From an uncultured Mailhella sp. (GTDB taxonomy: Bacteria > Desulfobacterota > Desulfovibrionia > Desulfovibrionales > Desulfovibrionaceae), in assembly GCA_910578585.1 (NCBI GenBank), contig CAJTRG010000007.1:47498-111497 (forward strand): a DNA stretch of 64,000 nucleotides, in the 5' to 3' direction. Below, in pieces: positions 44,203 through 51,964 of this stretch. The notes below the pieces were generated by a model that saw only the letters and a list, made by a program, of their open reading frames with translations, was not told where the DNA came from and made no database searches. The translations under genes were made by a program, and so were the position numbers. The first letter of the stretch is position 1. Each line of letters begins with the position of its first letter.

Positions 44203-44883
44203 ATGAAAAATAATGAAAATACTTCTCACGTTCAATTTGACTGCGCTCGAAAAGAGCGCCTTGGTTTACCGGAAGCGGTTTTTTGTGAAGGAAAAGATAC
44301 TGCCATTATTCTTTCCCTGTTAAAAGAATTTAATAAAGAGACGGGAAAAAGTATTCTTTTCACGCGCTTAGCTCCTGAAATTTTTTACAGTTTTCCAAAG
44401 AACATTCAGGAAAGTGTTTCCTATCATGCCCTTTCACAAACTGCCTTTGCCTTTGCTCTCTCTGCCCATGCCGCCGGAAAGAAAGTTGCCATTGTTTCTG
44501 CTGGCAGCGCGGATGCAAAAGTAGCCTTTGAAGCAGGCAGAACCCTTGAATATTTAGGCATTAAGCATACCATCTTTGAAGACTGCGGCGTTGCCGGGCT
44601 TTGGCGCATTCAAAAAGCTTTGCCGGAAATTGCAAAGCACGACATTGTGATTGCCATTGCAGGGCTTGACGGCGCGCTGATTTCTGTTCTGGGAGGACTT
44701 GTCAAAGCTCCGCTTCTTGCAGTGCCCACTTCTGTTGGCTATGGCATGGCCAAAAACGGCGAAAGTGCCCTTTCTTCCATGCTGATAAGCTGTTCTTCCG
44801 GCATTTCTGTTTTTAATATTGATAACGGCTTTGGCGCTGCCTGTGCCGCTGCCCGCATTTTAAATATGTTTATTAAGGATTAA
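44203..44883 (+). CDS. larB: LarB, nickel-pincer cofactor biosynthesis
   Basis: A 226-residue member of the AIR-carboxylase-like LarB family, which carboxylates and hydrolyses nicotinic acid adenine dinucleotide in the first step of the nickel-pincer nucleotide pathway. Signatures are KERLGLPEAVFCEGK, VAIVSAGSADAKVAFEA, EDCGVAGLWRI, AIAGLDGALISVLGGLV and VPTSVGYG. No good ribosome site is visible before the ATG. larC follows after 1 bp. larE and larA are not in the window. Confidence 0.9.
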   Translation: MKNNENTSHVQFDCARKERLGLPEAVFCEGKDTAIILSLLKEFNKETGKSILFTRLAPEIFYSFPKNIQESVSYHALSQTAFAFALSAHAAGKKVAIVSAGSADAKVAFEAGRTLEYLGIKHTIFEDCGVAGLWRIQKALPEIAKHDIVIAIAGLDGALISVLGGLVKAPLLAVPTSVGYGMAKNGESALSSMLISCSSGISVFNIDNGFGAACAAARILNMFIKD

Positions 44884-44884
44884 T

Positions 44885-45736
44885 ATGGAACATCATCACG
44901 AACATACGCACGAACACACCCATACCCATGGGCATCATCACGGCGACCATGTTCATACCCATGAGCACGAACACGAACATCACCATGAGCATGGGCACCA
45001 CAAAGAAGAAAAAATCCTTTGTCTGCGTCCCCAGTCCGGTTTATCCGGAGATATGTTTCTTTGCGGTTTGGCTTCCTTGCTTGACCTAAATCAGGAGCGA
45101 ATCAATGCTCATTTGCAAAGCTTAAATCTTCCGCAGCTGGAACATTGCCTGACCATTAACAATCGCTTTGTGAACGGCATACAAGGCAAAAATGCAGAAG
45201 TGACCTTAGAACACGAGCATAGCCACAGGACACTGCTTGATATTATAGACATTATTAATAAAAGTTCCATGCAGGAGAGAGCAAAGGAACTCACCATAAA
45301 AACCTTTACCCTGCTCGCTCATGCAGAAGGAAAGGTTCACGGCAAAGAAGCAAAGGATGTCACCTTCCATGAAGTGGGCGCTTTAGACAGTATTCTTGAT
45401 ATTTGCCTGACCTGTGCACTTTTCACAGAACTTGCTCCTGACACTTTTATTTGCGGGCCTCTTCCTCTTGCTGACGGCATAATCCACTGTGCCCACGGCA
45501 TTATTCCAAGCCCTGCGCCTGCTGTGCTTGCTCTGCTGGACGGCGTGGCAGTCTGCTCCTTTGCAGGCTCCGGCGAAACAGTAACCCCCACGGCAATAGC
45601 GCTGCTCAAAGCCCTTGGCGCACAATTTGGCAGCTGGGCAAGCATGCAAATGGAGAAAAATGTTCTTGTTTACGGCGGAAAGATATTTGAAGACGCCCCC
45701 AATGGAAGTATTTTTGCCCTGGGCAGGGCAATATAA
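44885..45736 (+). CDS. larC: LarC-like nickel insertion protein, N-terminal domain only, His-rich
   Basis: A 283-residue protein. Residues 3-39 contain 22 histidines with Glu and Thr between, a metal-binding tail not found in typical LarC. Then comes the LarC1 region: LRPQSGLSGDMFLCGLASLLD, VTFHEVGALDSILDI, GPLPLADGIIHCAHGIIPSPAPA and GETVTPTAIALLKAL. Full LarC proteins are about 400 residues; the C-terminal LarC2 domain, which binds CTP and nickel, is missing and only 89 bp separate the stop from ileS. It may be expressed alone with a distant LarC2, or act as a nickel store. Confidence 0.85.
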   Translation: MEHHHEHTHEHTHTHGHHHGDHVHTHEHEHEHHHEHGHHKEEKILCLRPQSGLSGDMFLCGLASLLDLNQERINAHLQSLNLPQLEHCLTINNRFVNGIQGKNAEVTLEHEHSHRTLLDIIDIINKSSMQERAKELTIKTFTLLAHAEGKVHGKEAKDVTFHEVGALDSILDICLTCALFTELAPDTFICGPLPLADGIIHCAHGIIPSPAPAVLALLDGVAVCSFAGSGETVTPTAIALLKALGAQFGSWASMQMEKNVLVYGGKIFEDAPNGSIFALGRAI

Positions 45737-45825
45737 AAAAAATTTTAAAATACCGTCTATTTACTTGACGATTTGACAAGAATGAACCAAAATACAATGT
45801 TTATACGTTCTGGAGGCATATTATA

Positions 45826-48636
45826 ATGGCTGATTATAAAAAAACATTAAATTTACCAAAAACTGCATATCCCATGAAGGCAGATCTTGTGCACAAAGAG
45901 CCGGAAATGCTCAAATTTTGGGAGCAAAACAATACATACGAAGTAATGCAAAATGCTTCTGGCGCAAAGGGTTCTTATGTTTTACACGACGGCCCTCCAT
46001 ACGCCAACGGACACCTTCACTTAGGCACAGCCCTCAATAAAATTTTAAAAGATATTATTATTAAATCCAAGAACCTGGCTGGCTATAAAACCCCTTATGT
46101 TCCCGGCTGGGACTGTCACGGACTGCCCATTGAACGCAATGTGGAAAAGGAACTCGGTGAAAAGAAAGAACAAATGCCTGAGGCATCTATCCGCCGGGCC
46201 TGCAGAAAATATGCGCAAAAATTCCTTGATATCCAAAGAAAAGAATTTAAACGCCTAGGTGTCCTTGGAAACTGGGATCATCCTTATGTTTCCATGGATC
46301 CGGCCTATGAAGCAGTAACAGCAGGCGAGCTTGCCAACTTTGTTGAAAAAGGCAATGTAAACCGTTCCAAAAAGCCTATTTACTGGTGTAATTCCTGCCA
46401 GACCGCCCTTGCAGAAGCAGAAGTTGAGTATAACGACCATGTTTCTCCTTCTGTCTATGTACGTTTTCCTTTGAATGATGAAAAGCTGAAAAATATATTC
46501 CCACAGGCTGACCTTGCTCACAGCTACATTGTTATTTGGACAACAACTCCCTGGACTTTGCCCGATAACCTTGCAGTCTGCCTGCACCCTGAATTTATCT
46601 ATGTTCTGGTGCAAGTTGGCGGCGACCAATATATTTTAGCCAAAGAACTTCTTGAAAACTGTGCAAAAATCTTTGGCTGGGAAAACTATACTGTGCTTGC
46701 GGAAGCAGAAGGCAAAGCTTTTGAAAATCTCAAAGCCAGACATCCTTTTTACAACCGTGAGTCTCTTGTGATCCTTGGTGAACACGTTACCTTGGATGCC
46801 GGTACCGGCTGCGTTCACACAGCTCCCGGCCACGGCCGCGAAGACTATGAAGTGGGCTTGAAATATGGTTTAGACATCTATTCACCTCTTGATGATGCCG
46901 GACGTTTCCTGCCAACAGTTGAATTTTTCGCCGGTATGATGGTTTTTGATTCCAACCCTCATGTTATTGCAAAACTCGAAGAAGTGGGCAACCTCTTGGC
47001 ACAAGCCAAAATTTCCCACTCCTATCCTCACTGCTGGCGCTGTAAGGAACCTGTTATTTTCCGTGCCACCACCCAATGGTTTATTACCATGAATACCAAC
47101 GACTTACGCAAGAAAGCACTCAACAGTATCCGCAATGAAGTGAAATGGATTCCAAGTTGGGGCGAAGACAGAATTTACAATATGGTTGAACAGCGCCCTG
47201 ACTGGTGTATTTCCCGTCAAAGAACCTGGGGTGTGCCCATTTTAGCGCTTCTTTGTCAGGACTGCGGCGAAGCATGGCAGGATCCAAAATGGATGCGTGA
47301 AATTGCAGAACGTTTTGCCAAACACCCCACTGGCTGTGACTACTGGTACGAAGCAGAAGACAGCGAAATTATCCCAAGCGGCCTCAAATGTCCTCACTGC
47401 GGAGGCACTCATTTCAAACGTGAAAAAGATATTCTCGACGTTTGGTTTGACTCCGGCACAAGCTTTGCGGCTGTTATGGAAAAACGTCCGGAAGGAGCGT
47501 TCCCTGCTGACCTGTATTTAGAAGGCTCTGACCAGCACCGCGGCTGGTTCCACTCCTCCCTTCTTGCCTCCATTGGCACCCGTGGCACTGCTCCGTATAA
47601 AAATGTACTCACCCACGGCTATGTTGTGGACGGTGCCGGCAAGAAAATGTCTAAATCTGTCGGCAATGTTGTTGCGCCGCAGGAAGTTATTGACAAGCAC
47701 GGTGCAGAACTCTTGCGTCTTTGGGTTTCCAGTGTTGATTACCGCGAAGATATTCGCTACTCAGACGAAATCATGAGCCGCCTTGTGGACGCTTACCGCC
47801 GTATCCGCAACACTATCCGCTATATGCTCGGCAGTATTTCCGACCTCACCAAAGACAATATGATTGCTGTGGAAAACATGGAAAGCCTTGACAGATACGC
47901 TCTGGACACTGTTATGCAGGCCCATGCAAAAATTCAGGATGCTTACAAAGAATTTGAATTCCACAAGGTTTATCACACCCTGCACGGACTTTGCGCTACG
48001 GAACTGAGTGCTTTCTATTTTGATATTCTAAAGGACAGACTCTATTCTTCTCATCCTGACAGCAAAGAAAGACGTTCTGCCCAAACCGCGCTTTACTGTA
48101 TTTTGATGATTTTGCTTCGTGATATGGCTCCTATTTTGAGCTTTACCGCAGAAGAAAGTTATCGCTATGTTCCGGAAACATTGAAGGGCGGCGCACAAAC
48201 CATTTTTGCTGCTCATGATTTGACTGAGGACAGCTTCATGCTTTCTGACGAAGTTCGCCAAAATTGGGAACAATTACTTGTTATTCGTTCAGAAATCACC
48301 AAAGCAATTGAACCGCTCCGTAAATCCGGGGAAATCGGTCACTCTTTGGATACCTGCATTGAACTGTATTTGAAGGATAATTACGAAAAAGCCCTCAAAG
48401 CATGTAATACTGATTTACGTGCTGTTTGTATTGTTTCCCAAATTCACGTTCACAGTATTGATAAAGCCCCTGTTGATGCCTATTTTGCTGAAACAGAAGG
48501 CATTGCAGTTGTTGTAAGCAAGGCAAAAGGCGAAAAATGCGAACGGTGCTGGATTTACTCTGATGAACTTGGCACTGACCCTGAGCATCCAACTCTTTGC
48601 CCACGCTGTACGGAAGTGATGAAAAAACTTGCATAA
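45826..48636 (+). CDS. ileS: Isoleucyl-tRNA synthetase
   Basis: A 936-residue class I synthetase charging tRNA-Ile. HIGH is PPYANGHLHLGTALN, KMSKS is GKKMSKSVGN, the editing domain holds WTTTPWTLPDN, and the C-terminal zinc finger is CERCWIYSDELG with PTLCPRCTEVM. GGAGGCATATTATA precedes the ATG. lspA starts 13 bp after its stop, an arrangement shared by many proteobacteria. Confidence 0.97.
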   Translation: MADYKKTLNLPKTAYPMKADLVHKEPEMLKFWEQNNTYEVMQNASGAKGSYVLHDGPPYANGHLHLGTALNKILKDIIIKSKNLAGYKTPYVPGWDCHGLPIERNVEKELGEKKEQMPEASIRRACRKYAQKFLDIQRKEFKRLGVLGNWDHPYVSMDPAYEAVTAGELANFVEKGNVNRSKKPIYWCNSCQTALAEAEVEYNDHVSPSVYVRFPLNDEKLKNIFPQADLAHSYIVIWTTTPWTLPDNLAVCLHPEFIYVLVQVGGDQYILAKELLENCAKIFGWENYTVLAEAEGKAFENLKARHPFYNRESLVILGEHVTLDAGTGCVHTAPGHGREDYEVGLKYGLDIYSPLDDAGRFLPTVEFFAGMMVFDSNPHVIAKLEEVGNLLAQAKISHSYPHCWRCKEPVIFRATTQWFITMNTNDLRKKALNSIRNEVKWIPSWGEDRIYNMVEQRPDWCISRQRTWGVPILALLCQDCGEAWQDPKWMREIAERFAKHPTGCDYWYEAEDSEIIPSGLKCPHCGGTHFKREKDILDVWFDSGTSFAAVMEKRPEGAFPADLYLEGSDQHRGWFHSSLLASIGTRGTAPYKNVLTHGYVVDGAGKKMSKSVGNVVAPQEVIDKHGAELLRLWVSSVDYREDIRYSDEIMSRLVDAYRRIRNTIRYMLGSISDLTKDNMIAVENMESLDRYALDTVMQAHAKIQDAYKEFEFHKVYHTLHGLCATELSAFYFDILKDRLYSSHPDSKERRSAQTALYCILMILLRDMAPILSFTAEESYRYVPETLKGGAQTIFAAHDLTEDSFMLSDEVRQNWEQLLVIRSEITKAIEPLRKSGEIGHSLDTCIELYLKDNYEKALKACNTDLRAVCIVSQIHVHSIDKAPVDAYFAETEGIAVVVSKAKGEKCERCWIYSDELGTDPEHPTLCPRCTEVMKKLA

Positions 48637-48649
48637 ATCAGGAAACATA

Positions 48650-49129
48650 GTGAAAGATAATAGATATAAAATTCTCATTATTTTTGCTCTATTTTGGATT
48701 ATTGTGGATCAACTCAGCAAATGGCTGATTGTCCACAATCTTCCGCTTCATGAAGGTTTTTCCATTTTTCCCTATTGTGCCAATATTGTGCATGTGCGCA
48801 ATTATGGCGCGGCTTTTGGTTTTTTGAATAATCCCGGGACTGCCTGGCAGTTTTGGTTTTTCGTGGGTGTCACCCTTTTTGCCCTGGGGATTATTTTTTA
48901 TTTTATGCGTAAAATGCCCTATTCAAAACTTCTCAGTTTTGGCTTTGCCTGCATTTTGGGCGGCGCGCTGGGGAATTTTATAGACAGAATACGCTTAAGA
49001 TATGTGATTGATTTTATAGATCTTTATTACGGCAAATGGCACTGGCCCGTATTCAATGTGGCAGACATTGCCATTTGTTTTGGAACGCTTATCATAGCGT
49101 ATATATTTTATAAAGAACCCAACAGGTAA
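48650..49129 (+). CDS. lspA: Lipoprotein signal peptidase II
   Basis: A 159-residue inner-membrane aspartyl protease that cleaves prolipoproteins before the lipid-modified Cys. Four hydrophobic segments are present; the catalytic Asp residues are in GNFIDR and FNVADIAI. The first segment contains IVDQLSKWLI. I choose the GTG at 48650, which has AGGAA at the right distance; a TTG at 48629 would overlap ileS by 8 bp. It prepares substrates for Lnt. Confidence 0.93.
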   Translation: MKDNRYKILIIFALFWIIVDQLSKWLIVHNLPLHEGFSIFPYCANIVHVRNYGAAFGFLNNPGTAWQFWFFVGVTLFALGIIFYFMRKMPYSKLLSFGFACILGGALGNFIDRIRLRYVIDFIDLYYGKWHWPVFNVADIAICFGTLIIAYIFYKEPNR

Positions 49130-49132
49130 ATT

Positions 49133-49342
49133 ATGTTTTTTTCAGAAGTATCTGGTTTGACATTTTTTCTGCTCATACTGCCTGCAATCCTCAATTTATG
49201 GGCAATCTGGCATGCCATGAACCATGCTTTTCCTTTGGATAAAGAACGCATCCTGTGGGTTTTAGCCGGAATTTTCCTCCCGGTTCTTGGAGGAATTCTC
49301 TATCTTATTTTTGGACTAAAACGAAGTAAACCCTTATTATGA
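49133..49342 (+). CDS. PLDc_N domain small membrane protein
   Basis: A 69-residue protein with two hydrophobic segments and the PLDc_N signature WVLAGIFLPVLGGILYLIFG. The same module forms the N-terminal membrane anchor of cardiolipin synthases; stand-alone versions are common and of unknown role. It sits 3 bp after lspA and 15 bp before cpoB, within the same operon. Confidence 0.85.
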   Translation: MFFSEVSGLTFFLLILPAILNLWAIWHAMNHAFPLDKERILWVLAGIFLPVLGGILYLIFGLKRSKPLL

Positions 49343-49357
49343 AAGGAGTTCTATACC

Positions 49358-50209
49358 ATGAAAAAATCTCTTGCCCTTTTAGTTTCTGCATTGTTTCTTG
49401 GAGCTTGTACCACAACTGGCGGTGGCAATCTTCAATATGCAGTCAATGAAAATACACAAGCCATTCGCCAGCTTCAGGCACAAGTTTCCAACATGCAGCC
49501 TGCTCAGGCGGACAGCTGGTCACAGCTTCAAGCCCTGCACCGTGAAATGTCTGCCCTCAAAGGTTCATTGGATAATTTGCAAAACAGCACAGCCCACCTT
49601 GGCGGCACAGCTGAACTTGGCAATATTATTGCCCGCCACGACAGAGCTCTTCGTCTCATTGAAACCCAGCTTGCCATGGATTTACAGCTTAATTCCCCTG
49701 CAAGCCCCATGCAGACAGCTGCTCCAACGGAAAACACCAATACAGAAGTAATTACTACTCCAACACCAAACCAAAACCAAACTCCCGTTGTTGCACCTAC
49801 CCCAAATACCAATAAACAAACTCCAGCAAAAACAAGCGATACTGCCCAGGCTCTGTACGACAGCGGTATCAACAGCTTCAATAATCGTGACTACCAAAAA
49901 GGCTTGAACGCATTCAAGGATTTCACCAATGTGTATCCTGACCACAAGCTTGTTTCCAATGCCTGGTTCTGGCAGGGCGAATGCCAATATCAGCTCAAAA
50001 ACTATGCCGGCGCTGCCCTTGCCTATGAAAATGTTATTTCCAAATTCCCTAACAGCAATAAAACCCCTGCTTCCTATCTCAAGCAGGCCATGGCTTTTAT
50101 GGAACTCAAGAAGAATGATGCTGCAAAACAGCGTCTCAATGAACTGATTACCATTTATCCAAAGGCTGCTGAAGCAAAACGCGCACAATCAATCTTAAAA
50201 ACCTTATAA
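49358..50209 (+). CDS. cpoB: CpoB/YbgF-like cell-division coordinator lipoprotein
   Basis: A 283-residue lipoprotein: the signal peptide ends in LFLGAC, so it is lipidated at Cys17. Next comes a coiled coil with NENTQAIRQLQAQVSNMQ, a Pro/Thr/Asn-rich linker (about 115-155), and a C-terminal TPR domain (ALYDSGINSFNNRDYQKGL, AWFWQGECQYQLKNYAGA, ASYLKQAMAFMELKKNDAA). That is the order seen in YbgF/CpoB, which couples the Tol-Pal system with cell-wall synthesis, though E. coli CpoB is periplasmic and not lipidated. No tol or pal genes are nearby. AAAGGAG precedes the ATG. Confidence 0.88.
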   Translation: MKKSLALLVSALFLGACTTTGGGNLQYAVNENTQAIRQLQAQVSNMQPAQADSWSQLQALHREMSALKGSLDNLQNSTAHLGGTAELGNIIARHDRALRLIETQLAMDLQLNSPASPMQTAAPTENTNTEVITTPTPNQNQTPVVAPTPNTNKQTPAKTSDTAQALYDSGINSFNNRDYQKGLNAFKDFTNVYPDHKLVSNAWFWQGECQYQLKNYAGAALAYENVISKFPNSNKTPASYLKQAMAFMELKKNDAAKQRLNELITIYPKAAEAKRAQSILKTL

Positions 50210-50221
50210 GGACAAAATTTC

Positions 50222-50638
50222 ATGGGCTACAATATTCATCTTCGCTTTCCTGAAAATATCAGTACAGACCCTATTGTCTGCAACTTAACCCGCAAATTTG
50301 ACTTGGATTTCAATATCTCTAAAGCCCAAATTTCCAGTGGTCGTGAAGGATATATGATTTTGGAACTGCTCGGCTCCAAAGATCAGGTAAACGAGGCCAA
50401 AAAATATCTTGAAGGACAAGGCATTCAGGTTTCTGACCTTGCCCAGAGCATTACCCGTGACGAGAAACTCTGTATTGAATGCGGCGCGTGCACTGCCATT
50501 TGCCCAACTTCAGCACTCTATATGGACAGCGAACGCCATTTAGCCTTTGATGTGAATAAATGCGTTGTCTGCACTCGCTGCATAAAACTTTGCCCGGTCA
50601 ATGCAATAAAAGCTGACCTTGGCAGTGTAAACGAATAG
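50222..50638 (+). CDS. NIL-domain 4Fe-4S ferredoxin
   Basis: A 138-residue protein with an N-terminal NIL domain (about 1-75), as found on methionine ABC-transporter ATPases, and a C-terminal two-cluster ferredoxin: CIECGACTAICPTSAL and CVVCTRCIKLCPVNAI. Such proteins occur in sulfate reducers and methanogens and have been linked to homocysteine synthesis in those groups; that role is inference here. It lies between cpoB and the AICAR transformylase gene with gaps of about 10 bp. Confidence 0.88.
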   Translation: MGYNIHLRFPENISTDPIVCNLTRKFDLDFNISKAQISSGREGYMILELLGSKDQVNEAKKYLEGQGIQVSDLAQSITRDEKLCIECGACTAICPTSALYMDSERHLAFDVNKCVVCTRCIKLCPVNAIKADLGSVNE

Positions 50639-50647
50639 GGGATTAAT

Positions 50648-51916
50648 ATGAGTGATTTAAAGAAAATGTATAGTCAAATTGTGCATGATGAATTTCCGGA
50701 AACCCTCAAAATTACCTTAGGGGATAAAGAAATTTGCTATAAAAAACGCACTTGGGATATGAAAGGCGAAATCCGCGGACTTCGTTACGGCGAAAACCCC
50801 GATCAGCCTGCTGCTCTCTATGCCATGGAAAGCGGCAATCTTGACCTTGGCAATAAAAAATGGCGTCAGCCTAAACAAGGTATTTCTTCCACGCTGACCG
50901 AAGCACAAATGATTCAGGCTGGCAAACACCCCGGCAAAACCAATCTTACTGACGTGGATAATGCCGCCAATATCCTGCAATATTTGACGAAAAAACCTGC
51001 TGCAACCATTTTGAAACACAACAACCCCTGCGGCACTGCATGGCAGGACAGCCTTGAAAGCGCTATGAACAAAGCCTTCTGGGCAGACAGAATTGCAGCA
51101 TTCGGTGGCGCTGTTGTGGTCAACCGCGCTCTTGATAAAGCAACGGCTGAACTTATTTCTTCCCAATATTTTGAAGTTGTGGCTGCACCAAGTTTCGAAG
51201 ACGGCACTGTGGATATTTTGAAATCACGCAAAAACCTGCGTATTATGGAATTGCCTCAATTAGGACGCCTTGAAGAATATTGCGGAACACCATTCCTTGA
51301 CATCAAGAGCCTCATGGACGGCGGACTCATTATCCAGCAATCCTTTGTCAACCGCATCCGCACCGCTCAGGATTTCATTCCTGCAACAGCCATGGATAAG
51401 GAAGGCAAATCCTATGCCACAAGAACCGCAACCCCTGACGAAGTGGAAGATCTTCTCTTTGCCTGGGCTGTGGAAGCTGGTGTTACTTCCAACTCTGTTA
51501 TTTTCGTCAAAGACGGCGCAACCGTGGGCATTGGCACAGGTGAACAGGATCGCGTGGGCTGCGTTGAACTCACTGTCCACAAAACCTATACCAAGTATGC
51601 GGATTCTATTATTTATCACCGTCACCAAAAATCTCTCTATGAATGGCAGCTTTTAGCACTCAAAGACGCAAAGGCCAAAGAAGAACTGGACGAAGTTATG
51701 GCTGAAACCGCCAGGGCTAAAGGCGGACTTGTGGGCACACGCATGGTTTCTGACGGATTTTTCCCATTCCGTGACGGTGTGGATACTGCTGCCGCGCAAG
51801 GCGTTTGCGCAATTGCTCAGCCCGGAGGCTCTTTGCGTGATTTTGAAGTAATAGAGGCATGTAACGAAAAGAATATTGCCATGCTCTTTACTGGGCAGCG
51901 CTCTTTCAAACATTAA
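50648..51916 (+). CDS. purH: AICAR transformylase (stand-alone C-terminal PurH domain)
   Basis: A 422-residue protein equivalent to the transformylase half of PurH, converting AICAR to FAICAR with formyl-tetrahydrofolate. It has the Lys-His catalytic pair in ILKHNNPCGTA, RYGENPDQPAALY, and C-terminal DGFFPFRDGVDTAA and AIAQPGGSLRD. The cyclohydrolase half is 37 kb away at 13011-13607. Its first 40 residues match neither PurH domain and may replace the missing interface. A terminator follows. Confidence 0.92.
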   Translation: MSDLKKMYSQIVHDEFPETLKITLGDKEICYKKRTWDMKGEIRGLRYGENPDQPAALYAMESGNLDLGNKKWRQPKQGISSTLTEAQMIQAGKHPGKTNLTDVDNAANILQYLTKKPAATILKHNNPCGTAWQDSLESAMNKAFWADRIAAFGGAVVVNRALDKATAELISSQYFEVVAAPSFEDGTVDILKSRKNLRIMELPQLGRLEEYCGTPFLDIKSLMDGGLIIQQSFVNRIRTAQDFIPATAMDKEGKSYATRTATPDEVEDLLFAWAVEAGVTSNSVIFVKDGATVGIGTGEQDRVGCVELTVHKTYTKYADSIIYHRHQKSLYEWQLLALKDAKAKEELDEVMAETARAKGGLVGTRMVSDGFFPFRDGVDTAAAQGVCAIAQPGGSLRDFEVIEACNEKNIAMLFTGQRSFKH

Positions 51917-51922
51917 TAAAAG

Positions 51923-51949
51923 GGGCAGGAAATTAACCTGCCCTTTTTT
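51923..51949 (+). terminator. Terminator after the transformylase gene
   Basis: GGGCAGG (51923-51929) and CCTGCCC (51937-51943) close a 7-base loop, followed by six T residues. It ends the run that begins at larB. Confidence 0.93.
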
Positions 51950-51964
51950 CGTACAGGAAATTCT

